From positions 931,199 through 995,198 of the forward strand of contig VXAA01004389.1 of assembly GCA_013399115.1 (NCBI GenBank): a DNA stretch of 64,000 bases. Reading direction: 5' to 3'. The notes beneath the pieces were generated by a model. That model had not been told where the DNA came from and made no database searches. It was given only the letters and a program-made list of their open reading frames with translations. Source of the DNA: Anseranas semipalmata (Eukaryota; Chordata; Aves; Anseriformes; Anseranatidae). Positions 1 through 11,880 of the stretch are shown here, piece by piece. Made by a program: the position numbers and the translations under genes. Positions within the stretch are counted from its first letter, which is position 1, and every line of letters begins with the position of its first letter.

Positions 1-3000
1 AACATACAATTGTCATTAATGTCAAAAGGGGTCTTTCTATGTACTGTGGAGAAAACAAACAAACAAACAAACAAACAAAACCCTATACTTTCTACTCCGT
101 AGAGGGCTTATTGAGAGTTCTGCTATATTAACTGTTGGGTCTACAAGTGGTGTAAGAAGGAATTGGCCTTCGCAAAAAGTACGTGGTACAGTAAGGAAGT
201 GTTCAAATTTGGTATTGGTTGTAGAAAAGATGATTTGATGACAAGACACTGTTTTGACACAGCAGAAGCCCACACTGGTAACTTAGAAGGTGAAAGAACA
301 TATGAAAAGAAGCAGATTTTAGCTATTCCTCATTCTAAAGATTCATACAGCAATCGGATGCTATCAGATCCAGGTCTGCATTTTTATGTAAGATTACCAC
401 ATGTTGTGATTTATAGTCTTATTGGGTCATCAAACAATATTAAAAGTGTGCCTGTAAGATACATTTCTAGAGTGCTCTAGAGCTCATTTGGTTTGCTGGC
501 TGAACTTTGCCACACATGACTAATTGCTCTTAATAATCATAGCAGCAATGTAGAACTTCAGCTGAGACCTTACTCCTAATTTAAAAGGCATATCTGAGAG
601 GCTGTTTATGCTTGATTTAATACCAGCCTGAGCTGCAAAGCTATTGTCGTATCTGCCCAAGACAGTCTGTTTCTTTCCATGTAAAGCAATTCAGCCAATG
701 GGTTGCTGCACAGAAATGTAAAAATAGGTGATTTTAGAAGTATGGTGTGCAAATAGTGCCAGAGGATCCGTATATTCTATGTTTACTGAGTCAAACTGCA
801 TTTGAAATTTTTGCTGTTTTTATTAATACTAACATTATTAAACATATTTTATTGACAGGAAATAACCTAAAACAATATAAGGAAACAAAGAATGGTCTCT
901 TATTGTCCTGTTTCTTAAGCATATTTCACCTTTGCTAGATGGGAATAGTGTGCAGTTTTCAATAAAGGACAAAATTAAATACTCCAGGATGCTTAGGACT
1001 ATACTTAAGTTCTTTCTGTGATGATAATGAAGATGAAAAAAGAAAAGAACACGGAAGGATGTTTAATTTTTATGGGAATATGTTATTGACTAAAGTTCAA
1101 AACTACACAGAAAAAGAAGAGTATTTAAGAGTACAAAAGTCAGTTGTGGAATATATGGCAGTAACTTACCAATCTTATCTTGATTCTTAAACTGAAGATT
1201 GAGAAGCTGTAGATAAACAGCTGGTAAGTCAGTACAACTTCATTGCAGCTGCTAGAAGTAGGAAGGAGGGAAAGTCTGAGTAACTGCATTTGGTGGAGCT
1301 TTTATTTTTCTTTCAAAGAATAAGCAGATACGAGAGGAATAATATACTATTACAGTAAAGGAAATGAGAGTTAGAATATAGCACTTAACCATTAGCAATA
1401 AAAGTGTTTACAAATTAGTGCTGACAAAGGGGACCCAAACAGCAGTTCAGTGAATTGAGAAGGGGTTTTGTGTTGGACTAGAAGTAATAGAAAAAAGTGA
1501 AGAAAGGTGAATACATTTAATAAGCTTGGTGGCTGAACAACAGCACAATGAATGAAGTTCAGTGATGATCAATACAAGGCGGTAGATGCTAGAGAAGAAA
1601 GAAAATATATGCTGATATAATTTAATGAATTTTTTCAGTTAAACATACCAGTGACATGGATATAATTCCAGGCAGATTAGCAAAGATGTGCTCAGTGTTC
1701 AGCAAAGCAAATAAAGCAGAATGATCTTACGCAAAAAGGTTTACACTGATTTATGAAATAATATAAGGCAATCATATTAGAACATTATACAAGCCATCTA
1801 TCTGAGTGATGTGGTTTCATCTGGAATTGGGCATGCTATAAAGTGACTTTGTCTGAAGAAAGATACTGAAGAAATAGAGGAGGATCAGAGAGGGAAAAAT
1901 AATTGCCATGAGTATGGGAAAAAAAAAACAAACAACAGAGACCCTCAGTGGAACAGAGGGGGAGTGGGGGTGGGAGAACACAAAAAGAGTTCTTATCCTT
2001 AGAGAGAACATGCATAGGAAAGAATATGAATAAAGTAAAGATACAATTAATAATCTGAATATGTAGATGGGAAATTGTTGTTCTTGCCACTTGAGACACA
2101 AAAACATGGTGGGGGCCATCAGCTGAATTAAAAGGTATCAACTTCAAAACTGATAAAAGAAAATACATTTTTCATGAAGTTAATTGAACTGTAGAACACA
2201 TAATTACAGAGTAGTTCTCAAGTCAAGGATGACCTTGAGACTGAAAACTTCACAGTGTGCAGAGAACAGGGCATTTCTAGACATACCTGCAATATTCTAA
2301 GTTATAGTAGCTAATGCTAAGACAAACAGTAGAAAAGACAAAAACCATGCTGCAGAACTTATGCATCTTTAATTCTCTGTGATTAGAAGGAGATTTCATG
2401 GAGGAAGCAGATTATCTCACACTTATGGGAGAAACAACTTTGCTTTTTCTATAGAAATACCTGATTCTGGACATTGTTGGAGAAAGCTAATATTGGTAAT
2501 ACTAATAATATACTGCTAATATTGCCAGTCTATAGATTGGGAATTCTTTACCTCCCTAGTTCTGTGAGTCTGAATAACACCAAAGACTTCAAAAGAAATT
2601 CCATCTGTAAAGGAAAAGAAGTGAAAACTGTAGAGAAAACAAATGTGGAACTCAGTCTGAAGAGCAAAGGAAATAAATAAAAGACATATTTCTAAGGTCA
2701 CATCTACAGGGGACAGTGGACTGTGGTGCAGAAATTTCCAGGCTGACCCTTACAAAGCTGGCACACTACACAGTGCTCTACAGTGACTGGGGAGATACCA
2801 GTTCAGGTACTGAAAGCAGAGCATTCACAACAACATGGAGCTTCATCTGAGCCAGTAAGCTCTGCTCCACAGGAGAACTTATTAGACAATACTGTGCCTC
2901 ATTACAGAAGGCTCAAGACTCCTGTGTGGTGCAAAGCCTTGGTGAGTATGTCACTTGTGTAACTACCAGTGGGTGAAAGAAATACAAGACAGTGTGATAT

Positions 3001-4385
3001 TGTTCCTGACCATGATGTTTGCCCCAGCACATATGACAACTGGGATTCTTTTCAATCTGATTCAAATCAACAGCTCATTGAGCACTAAGAAGGAGAAGGT
3101 GGTATCCAACATAGTTAATGGAAGCTTATTGTTATGCCTGCTATTAAAGTAACTTTTTTATTATTAGTATTGTTTGAATTCTCATCCCAGCTGAGTGTAT
3201 GTGACCACCATGAAGCTAAGCCATTTAAACAGGCAAAGAAGTTTCAGGTTCAACTCATGTAAGTGTCACTGATCCAGTAAGTGACAATAGGCACAAAATA
3301 GAACAGTTTCAGGAGGAAAAAGACAGAGAAAATTAGTATCCCAAGGCAAAATGCTCATAGGGAACCTAGGACGTGTGAGTTGCAATTGCCACTCCCCCAG
3401 AAGAACTTCATTCATTTTCCTGTTTGTATTTTCTCACAATGGATCTGAGCTGCCTACAGAAGTAGTGTGATTAAAAAAATGTTTGAGAACTCCAATATTA
3501 GAAATTCTGTCTCAGGATTCTTGGGCTTTGGATAGACTTCAAACTACCATTCACTCGGTGTGTCTGTTTGGGTGAGTAGTATCAGTACTAGAGCTATTTT
3601 GCACAAGCTCTGTGGCAGAACCACCAGTACAAAGGGGAAGTGCCTACAGAGTTATACTGCAGGAGGGTTTGGTTCCTGGGCTTGAAGTGCTGAAAGAGCA
3701 GCCAGAGCCCTGAACTTCACCCCTGGTGAAGATACATTCTTGAGCTTCTTCATTAAATAATATTTTTGTGTAAATATTTCCCACAGAACTGTGACCCTCT
3801 TTAAATCTCTCCACCAACCCAACAGTCCTCAACACTCCTCTGGAGTCCCTGGAGCTCTACACATAAAGCTGGCAAGGATCTGGCTTATCTGAGTAAAGCT
3901 TGCATTTTAAATACCCCTTGGTCTTTTCCTAGCTAATTAAAATTAAAATAAGTTCATGGCCTGCCTGACACCTGCATTCCTATGAGCACACACTATCTCT
4001 GTGCATAATGCATGTGAAGTGGACAGGTTTCTAGTGACTGAGACTCTGCAGAAAAGTTCCACTGACATTTTTGCAGTAACATAACTATTTACTTGGAGCT
4101 TGGACTGAAAGGAGCTATTCATAGTCCCAAGCTTCAGATTATTGTGTTATTCAGGGTATTTTCAAGCTTCCCTAACACCTGTAAAAGACACGATGAAATC
4201 TTCCTCATTTCAAGCCACTGACTCCAGCTAATGGGTATATGCAATGCACAGAAGCAGCCCTCAACAGCTTGATGCAAGCAGTCATCTTCCAAGGGATACA
4301 GCATTAAAAACAACAGATGTGACCTCAAAGAACAACACAGCAGCTGTGCAGTTGATTACTGGTTTGCATTTACCTAAACAGCTGC
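1..4385. other. AT-rich non-coding stretch
   Basis: No exon, RNA gene or recognisable transposon was found. Open frames are all under about 110 codons, lie in several frames with no shared direction, and match no family I know. The stretch carries a short AAAC microsatellite near its start and otherwise looks like unique intergenic or intronic DNA. Confidence 0.6.
52..80. repeat. (AAAC)n microsatellite
   Basis: About seven tandem AAAC units are directly visible. This is an ordinary simple repeat. Confidence 0.95.
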
Positions 4386-4433
4386 AAACACACACAAGCA
4401 ACAGCCGTATGCACATAGAGGTGTGTGTATGCG

Positions 4434-4678
4434 CACAAAGACACACGGGCACAGGCACACAGACACACAGACACACGGATAAATGGACACAATGACAGAC
4501 ACAGACACACAAACAGACTCACAGGCACACAGGCACAGACACACAAACACAGACTCAGGCACACAGGCACAGACACAGACACACGGACACACAGACACAC
4601 AGACACAGACGCACAGACGCACAGACGCACAGACACACAGACACACGGACACACAGACACAGACGCACAGACACACAT
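4434..4678. repeat. CACAGA/CACAGG-type tandem array
   Basis: About 245 bp consists almost wholly of short units built from CACA, GACA and GGCA, with hexamer-like ACACAG and CGCACAGA variants. A looser CA-rich approach begins near 4387. The array generates long spurious open frames on both strands: His/Thr/Asp-rich on +, Cys/Val/Ser-rich on -. These are composition artefacts. The array ends abruptly at GC-rich unique sequence, followed by a pyrimidine tract near 4770-4795. Confidence 0.9.
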
Positions 4679-4679
4679 C

Positions 4680-5760
4680 CTGGAGCGTGCCGGCCGCTCT
4701 CCAGGGTGCTGCAGGAGGAGGCTCCGCGCTCCTCCGGCGACTCCCGCAGTTCTGCCTGTTGCAGGATTTTACTTTTTCTTTTTTTTTTTCTTCCCCAATC
4801 AGAGACACTTCAAGCTAGAAAGCCCAGAATTTCAGGTCAAGCAGGTTCTGTTCTTCTATGTGTAACGTCAAGGAAAACTTTTATGCAGTAGATAACCACC
4901 ACCCCTAACCCCCCCACACTCACACACTTTGGAGAGGATTTCATTTAACCCTTGGCCTTTGAAGAGTCTTGTGCCCCAGCTATAAAACATACCCTGTTAT
5001 AAACATAATCGTAAGACTGTTTGCTTCCTTTTTCATATTTAACTCCCACATCACATAAATTGAGGCCATATACTTTTGTGCAATTCCTTCTTGTTTGCTT
5101 TCTCCTGAAAGTCACACTTCTGTCGGTACTCAGAAGTATTTCTGACAGCTGTGAACATACGCTGTGCTGAGAGCCTTCGTTTTCAGTAGCTATCTTTCCA
5201 AGACCAGACAAAAATGACAAAGATTATCAGCAAATGTATTTTGCAGGCATTTTGATTGTTCTGAAACAGCTTTCAGATCTGCCCAGCTATAAACTTACTC
5301 ACTCACCTGGAACCCTGAAACATTTGCAGATAGTAGTTAATCCTACACACAAAAGTGCAGATCTGCAATTTCTAGGGTTTTATTGGTAGACAAACTACTT
5401 GCATGTTTACATTAAAAAATGCCCCCTCGGCTTTATTGTGCCTAGCAGGATGTTCTTCCACATGCAGTGTTTATTCTTAATAAAACAGTAGATTTGATTT
5501 TTCAGTTTGCCACCTATCTGCTCTGCATGAGAGGGGATCAGTTTGGCTTTGAAAATTAGACTCTGACCCCCTTCTCAACCTGCTGGGAATTTCAATTTCA
5601 TCAGTGTGGTCTGTTTTAAATAATTCCTAATATATTGGGCTTTCAGACTCAAAGGGGCTCAGAAAACACCATCATCATGCAGAGAAAAGTGAAATAAGAG
5701 CTTGGTGATTTTTTGTTAGTGAGGCAGTGCTTAATGTTACTGGCCAGTGAAAACAACACA
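4680..5760. other. Non-coding, no recognised element
   Basis: A short GC-rich segment (about 4680-4760) and a T-rich tract (about 4768-4793) lead into AT-rich unique sequence. No exon with paired splice sites or transposon was recognised. Confidence 0.5.
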
Positions 5761-7914
5761 CCTCCTTGTTAGCTGTGTTGGAGGGCTCAGAGGTTTCACC
5801 TGGGAAGGAGAAAACAAGATGCTCTTCGCTGCCTAGCACTAGCGAGCTGGGAGCTGTGATATGTCAATGTTTCAGTGCCTTCCCCTGGCAGATCCTAACT
5901 GTGTTTTATAATACTCCTATGGACGCACTGCTTTGGACACAGGTAACTGATTACATGCCCTTTTCTGTTAAAGGGTTGACCATCAGGTTGTTTAACTCAT
6001 TTAATTTCCACTGGTAGGTGTCTATTGATGATTTATTTGCATGGAACCTGGCTCGCTGTTGCCCCGGTTTGGATTTGCCACTTCTTTTCTTCTTGCTCTC
6101 TGTGGTCTGCACTGTCAGGATTATTTGCTGGTCTGTTGTCTCATTCTCTCCAGTGTTTGTTCGTCATCTGTCAAACGCCTGCCTCCCCCGTGTACAAAAC
6201 CATTAAAATCAGCTGTCCATTCAACACTGGAAGTAAATGAGTGTGGAAGCCCCAGAGAGGGCTACATAGCAGCAGAGGAGCGTGACAGGTCATGGTGAAT
6301 GCAGCCCACAGTACTGCCACCTCTGGGGCACTGTGGGAGGGGGTCAGGGGCAGCAGCCCCGGGGCTCGCGCTGGTCCTTGCTGGGAACCAGCTCTGCTGG
6401 GTGACTGCGATTGTCTCCAGCTCTTGCTTTGCACCTTTATCAACCTTTGGTCAAGTCCCCGTTTTCAGGCATCTCTTCTTCCACAGAGAGACTAGAGATT
6501 TTCCCTGCTCTTACCAGTCCTGTTGTCCTGAAACCGGTGGCAAATGCTCCAAGGAAAGAGGTGCCCCAAATAAATGTGGCAGTGGCTGCTTGCCTAGGGG
6601 AGCAGGAAGCAAAGGGTTGCTCTGACCCGCTGCTGTGCTCTCAGAGCTACTCAGAGCTATGTCAGAGACGTGTCTGCCTCCAGCGGGGACCATGGAGGGG
6701 ACCGGACCTCCAAATGGAAACCAAGTGTGTCAGTCTACACAGCTGCTGTCCCCTGGGCTTGCTTTCTCAGGCCCAGGAGAAAACCATCTGCTGGCTGGGG
6801 AGATGGTCTCCTAAGCCATGGCAAATGGGTTGCAAGTTAGCTGAGCCATCGGGACCCCCTCATGTCTGAGGGTGTACCTTCCCTCCTCCCAGGAACCGTG
6901 GCAAGTTGGAAACAATAAACGAGGAGCCGAGCTGCTTTCCTTGGCTACCCACCTCCATCTGAGGATGGAAAGAGCCTAACAGGAGGGATGCTCTCATCTG
7001 CCTGAGTCTTGGGTGGACATGAGTGCCTCGAGGGAGGGAGTGGGAAGCCAGCAGTTTCAGCTGGGGTCTGCCTTCTCTCATACCCCCTTACCCCAAGGGG
7101 CCGAGGAGGGGGCTATGCGCCACAAGAGCATGGGGAGGACCTGCCAGGTGCACTTTGTCCCCAGACCCTTGGTAGCCTCTCTGGCCCTTGAGGGGACCTT
7201 GAGGCTCTGAAGGCATCTCTGTGGCCCCCAGGTGCGGGAGTGGGGGCCAAACAGAAGAGGTACCTCACCCCCTGAGTACAACAGAAAGGTTCACCATGGC
7301 AGTGGTCCCTGGGGACACCTGTCCTCCCTTTTTGCCCCTCGCCCACCCAAGCTATAACACCGCCGGGGCTTGGTCTCTCAGAGCTCACCCCAAAGAGGCA
7401 GCTCCGTGCCCGGGGCAAGGGGCCCCTTGGGACAAGTGGCACTAAAGGCAGGCCCGCAGTGACTAGAGATCACTTGGTATCACTGGATGTGGAAGCGATT
7501 TCTTTTGGAAATCTCCTTGCTGAAAGTTGCTATCTTTGCTTCCCCTTCCTGGGAGCATCTCTCAGTCCCTCGGCAAGGGGGGAAGATCATCATTAGTAAA
7601 TACACACCTTCCTCATGCACTTTTCTTTTTTTCTGGGAGCAAAGGGCTAAGCGCTTTGTTCTGTGATTTTCCAATGGGTTTATCTCTACAGCCGTTTAGC
7701 ACACTGTAAATGACTCGCAGGAGCGGGATGGGGTGTACGTTTTAAATGCTTTAAGCTTAGGAGCAGCATTTTTTTTTCCCTTAGGAGGTGTGTCTGACGC
7801 TTAGCGCTCTAAAGAGAGGAGCTGGTAATAACAGATGCTCTGTCAAACTTAAAAGGCACTGCTTACCACGGAGTCACCGGGTGCCATCAAGATGTGGCTG
7901 CTGAGATTGATTAC

Positions 7915-8360
7915 GAGCTGGGCTCCGCGGGAGCAGGAAGGTAGCCCTGCGCACACGATGCTTTTCCGCGGGGNCTCCCCGAGCGGGCTGCAGACGAAGC
8001 AAGGGAAGGGGCAGCACATGGCAGGGTTTTCAGCACCGTCCTTTTATTTCCATGGGAGGGGGGATGCACCCGAGGAAGTGAGATGCTCCCCAGCCGCGGC
8101 AAAGGCTTGCACGGCGGAGGGTGCCCCCAAGCTCTGCAGCCGAGAGCCCGCACGGCGCTGAGCAGCGTGGCACTGGGGAGCCCCCTGCAGCTGGGCAGAG
8201 GCCAGCCCCAGCCCGGAGCTACCTCCTGGCTGCGCTGCGGCCGTGGGAAGCGAACAGGGCCGAGACTTGTGCCCCTTTCCCGCGATGAAGGGAGGGACAG
8301 TCCCAAAGGGCTCCGTGTGCTGCGGGGGTGCTTGTGCTGTTACCGTGTGCTGCCGCCCCT
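7915..8360. promoter_or_regulatory. Small CpG-rich patch
   Basis: CG dinucleotides are frequent here (for example CCGCGGG, CCGAGCGGG, GCACGGCG, GCGCTGCGGCCG) compared with neighbouring sequence. This suggests an unmethylated regulatory segment or minor promoter about 2-3 kb upstream of the main island. No TATA box or clear transcript structure was seen. One N interrupts it at 7974. Confidence 0.4.
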
Positions 8361-8404
8361 TCCCTTCTCCTCGCTTCGGGAGGGGCTGACCCGTGCAGGC
8401 TGTT

Positions 8405-8480
8405 ATTGAGCTCTAATTAAATCTCCGGAAATCAACGTGCTCAATCAAATACTAGCAACGTCTCTGGGAGGGAAAAATAA
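8405..8480. promoter_or_regulatory. Candidate conserved non-coding element
   Basis: This is an AT-rich block with homeodomain-type TAAT cores (AGCTCTAATTAAATC, CTCAATCAAATAC) between GC-rich flanks. It looks like a developmental enhancer core, but that is judged only by texture. An ATA/ACA simple repeat follows directly. Confidence 0.25.
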
Positions 8481-9454
8481 TAATAACAATAACAATAATA
8501 ATAAGGGGAAGAGGAGGTGGGCATTATCCCTTTTAAAACTGCTGATGATCTTGATTAATGAATGTTAAAATATTCATTCAAGTGCCAAGGTCTCAGAGAC
8601 AGCCCGTGGGAGGCTCAGGGGGAGGCTGGGCTATGGGGGTGGCTGCCCTCTGCCCCGGAGGAGCAGCCCCACGGGGCCACAGCCTGCCCACGGCTTGCTT
8701 CAAACCTCCCAGTGCCAAATCTGGGTTCCCCTCCTGGCAGAAATCTCATCTGAGGTGGCCAGACAGCAGTCTACGAACTCTGCAGTGAAGTCCAAGCAAT
8801 ATGTGCTGCAAGGATAAGAAAAAAAGGTGCAGAGATAAGGACCCAGCTGCCGTGATGTTCCTGAAGAGCTACAAATGATCCAACATTTATACCTTGTGAA
8901 AGTGGTCTCAGGTACAGAAACACAGACTTGTGTAACACTGAAGCATGAGTACCTCCAAAACTCGGAGCTCCTTGTCTGTGAATTAGCCCTGCCACCCAGG
9001 GCAGGAGAAATACCCACCCCAGGGCCCAGCAGAGGATTTCCAGAGTCCTCCCACCCTGAAGGTACACCACCCTCTCGGGGTCAAAACCAACCCTTGCAGG
9101 AGCAATAGCTAAATGTGCGCAAGTAGTGTAGGCAGCTTCTCTGCCTGGGGGAGGCCCAGGCCAAGAAATAACCTCTGCCAAGTGAGGGTTTTTTGAAGAG
9201 GAGGGGAGTGGCTGGGCAATGGATCCGGCGGCCCTTCAAGAAGGGAGATGGGGTGGGGAAGGCAGGGCACGCAGCACCCAGGCAGAAGCAGGGGTCACCT
9301 TCATAAAGTGTCCCCCTCTTTCCTCTTCGCTCTCCACCTCCTTCCTATTATTCTTCACACGAGCACCCCAACAGCCCTGACTCCAAGGGAAAAAGCATCA
9401 CCCCAGACCACAAATCAATTCCGGTCCAGAAGAGCTGCAAAGACAAAGCAAACC

Positions 9455-9720
9455 TAAAGATCTTTATATCTAGCTTATTTCCATGAAACTGGCAAGTTCC
9501 CTTAAGCAAAGTAAATACTTCTCAACCTAATGACTATTAATTAAAAGGGAACGCTTTACACCCAAGGAAAATTAACTGTTGTTCGCAAAATGTATCTCCT
9601 TCCCCTAATTCGTTTGTCTTTGTGCCGGGGGACAACATCCCATGAATATTTTAGCACTATAATCAGTTTAAAAAACTAAACTCGATTTAGTGTAGCAATG
9701 TTTTTTCCACAGTGAGCGGA
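9455..9720. promoter_or_regulatory. Candidate conserved non-coding element
   Basis: About 260 bp of mixed-composition sequence lies immediately upstream of the CpG island. It contains several TAAT/ATTA cores (CTATTAATTAAAAGG, CCCCTAATTCG), an octamer-like site (ATGAATATTTTAG), and no simple repeats. This is the texture typical of deeply conserved regulatory sequence near developmental or neuronal promoters. Conservation itself could not be tested. Confidence 0.3.
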
Positions 9721-9814
9721 GACTTCGGTAACTGCAATAATCTAAAACCTATGTCTCTTTCTCTCTTTCTTCTCCCATATATCGCTTGAGACTTACAGCT
9801 ATCATGGAACTGCG

Positions 9815-9836
9815 AAAAAAAAAAAAAAAAAAAAAA
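9815..9836. repeat. Poly-A tract (22 A)
   Basis: A homopolymer run of 22 A. A second A-run lies at about 9892-9906. No SINE or LINE body precedes either run, so they are not obvious retroposon tails. Confidence 0.9.
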
Positions 9837-9939
9837 GTAACCAGAAATAAGGAGGAGAGCGTTGCGGGGAAAGATGGGGAAGAGGTAACCGAAAAAAAAA
9901 AAAAAATCAGTTCTGATGTGCAAATTGTAGATAAAGACT

Positions 9940-9983
9940 TCTGATGAGGAAGAGGGGAGTGTCTGATGAGGAAGAGGGGAGAG
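9940..9983. repeat. 22-bp tandem duplication
   Basis: Two adjacent copies of a 22-bp unit beginning TCTGATGAGGAAGAGGGGAG differ only in the last two bases. They sit just upstream of the CpG island and could duplicate a purine-rich factor-binding site. Confidence 0.85.
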
Positions 9984-10443
9984 TGTGTTGAGAGATAACA
10001 AGAACCAGTAATTTCTATTCAGCAAAGCCACCAAATCAGAGAGCAGTGCGGATCTTATTGGAGGAGAGCCTTCAACAGCAACTAATCCTGTCATATTGAA
10101 AGAAAATTGTAAATGTTCTCTGCAGAAATTGCCTGCCCATTGCAGCTAATCGAGCCCACTTCGCGCTCACACACACCCCCACACACCACACACCGGCGGG
10201 CAGCAAGCGGACCCGCAGCCGCAGCACCGGGCAAGGGCATTCGCTCGAGATGCTCACCCAGGCGCCCCGTTTCCCTCCCTCGCCACCACCCCCATGAAGG
10301 TGGCAGCTTGTCCTCATTTCCTTAGGAGCGCTGGGGGAAGTAGGAATTATTAGCAGCGCGCTTACGAGTCCCAGCATCCGCTATTTTTAATTTCTCCAGT
10401 TTTGTCTAAACCTTTAAGCTAGGTTTAATAGCAGCGTTGCTCT

Positions 10444-10492
10444 ACATATATATGTATATATTATGTGTGTGTATATATATATATATATATAT
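10444..10492. repeat. TA/TG microsatellite
   Basis: An alternating TA run with a TGTGTGTG interruption. A looser TG-rich stretch follows at 10549-10583. It lies in the promoter region and is likely to vary in length. Confidence 0.9.
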
Positions 10493-10584
10493 TTGAAAGC
10501 CCAACTTGGCTGAGCTGAAACAGACTCCCAAGGGCCCGTGCCACGGAGGGTGTGATTGTGTATGTGTGTGCCTGTGCGTGTGGG

Positions 10585-10894
10585 AGGGAGAGAGCGAGTG
10601 AGGGAGAGACAAAAACTCCATCAACCCGGACAATGCCACCTCTTGTTTAAAGCTTTCAAACTGTTATTCTTTCCCCCCATTATCACAGTACCAAGTAATC
10701 AGTCTTTCCCCCACCCCGACCCCCCTCCCTCCTCCTGGAAGATATGGAAGAGAAAGATAAAGCGGCTGCCTCTGGGCTCTGATGCGCGCAGCCCGCATGC
10801 CTCTGCCGCCAGAGCCGGGGCGACTCCGCAGCCGCCGCTCGCAACCAGCCGCTTGCAGCGGGATGGGATGCAACTTCTGGTGATTGGATCACAG
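10585..10894 (+). other. Candidate first exon with splice donor
   Basis: The sequence is purine-rich then GC/CpG-rich and ends ATCACAG followed by GTAGGA, a close match to the vertebrate donor consensus. The 5' boundary is uncertain. Two overlapping ATGs lie near the end. The first (10863) is in a good Kozak context (G at -3, G at +4) and opens only six codons before TGA at 10881-10883. The second (10868) stays open for nine codons (MQLLVIGSQ) and reaches the donor exactly in phase 0. The exon may be entirely 5'-untranslated with a short upstream ORF, or may carry the first nine codons. No downstream exon was recognised, so the product is unknown. It may also be a chance donor in promoter DNA. 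Confidence 0.4.
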
Positions 10895-11836
10895 GTAGGA
10901 AAGCTTTGCTTTTTTTATTGACGCTTCCTCTCTTTTTTTTTTTCCTTCCCTTTTCTTGTTCTTTCCGTCTTTTTTTTTTTTAGTCTTCTTTCCCCCCCCT
11001 TTTCTTTCTGGTCCTCTACCCTCCTCCCCTTCTTCGCCGCACCTACGATTTCATCTGCTGCTGTCATAGGAAAGCTCCCGCCAAGAAAATAATGTCCAAG
11101 AAACGAGCTTACGTTCTGCTTCCTGATAGAAGGAGCAGAACAAAACACAGGGAAACTTTTGCTGAAAGGGTCCATCGCGGTGCGGGTCACCGGGGGATGG
11201 CAGCGAGAGGAGAGAAGGCAAAGCGATTGCCCCCAGCACAGAGCCTTCCTCTGTTGAGTTACAGCTGTGATACTCACCCCGGAATCGAGGCTAGCATGGT
11301 ATAGCGGGGAAGGAGAGACGCAGTAACCTGATTTAGAGAAATCTTCACATTTTCCAAGAGCTGTCCAAGGGCTTTATATGTAAACGCTGCATTCCGACAC
11401 AGGGACATCTCCCGTGCTACCTTTCCCAAATCCCGATGTGACATGTTTGTTGGCAACTCCTGCAAAATGTCCCCGGGAGCTGGGAGCAGAGCCGTGCCCG
11501 GGGAGCAGAGCCTGCCCTCGGAGCGGGCTGACTAGCGGGATGGAGGGCAGAGACGGAGCCGGGGGCATCCCTGCCCTGCCGGGGGCCATGCGGGGCTGTG
11601 GGCTGTAAGGAAAGGAGGCTTCCGCCGTGTCAGTGCGGTCCCTCGCCCCCAGCATCCCTCCTGGGGAGCGTGCGCCTGCCCGCGCTCAGTGCCCATCTCC
11701 GCAGCCTCAGGTCTCAGGTCTTGCCTCGGGGAGGGGGAGCGCGGGCGCGGGCTGCCGCCGGAGGCGGGGAAGGTAGGGGGGTTCCCCGGTTCCGACCCCG
11801 CTTCCCTGGAGCGGTGCCTCTGGGGTCCGGTCGCCG

Positions 11837-11880
11837 GTGGGGCCGGGGGAGGAGGAGGCGGGGGATGCTCCAGGGCCGGG
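11837..11880 (+). other. Potential G-quadruplex
   Basis: Runs of G (GGGG, GGGGG, GGGGG, GGG, GGG) are separated by short spacers, with an additional GGAGGAGG segment. This satisfies the usual pattern for a G-quadruplex on the + strand within the promoter core. Confidence 0.55.

Larger units (their letters stand above)
5761..9450. other. GC-elevated flank upstream of the CpG island
   Basis: Base composition rises clearly compared with both sides. Many overlapping open frames of 60-150 codons occur in several frames on both strands, as expected by chance in GC-rich DNA, and none shows a recognisable domain. A CpG-denser patch lies at about 7915-8360. It could be a promoter-proximal regulatory domain or contain an unrecognised non-coding exon. 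Position 7974 is an ambiguous base. Confidence 0.45.

Noticed and set aside
4370..4865. Overlapping open frames of 76-146 codons on both strands
   Set aside because: They lie in the CACAGA tandem array. Their low-complexity composition follows the repeat unit in each frame.
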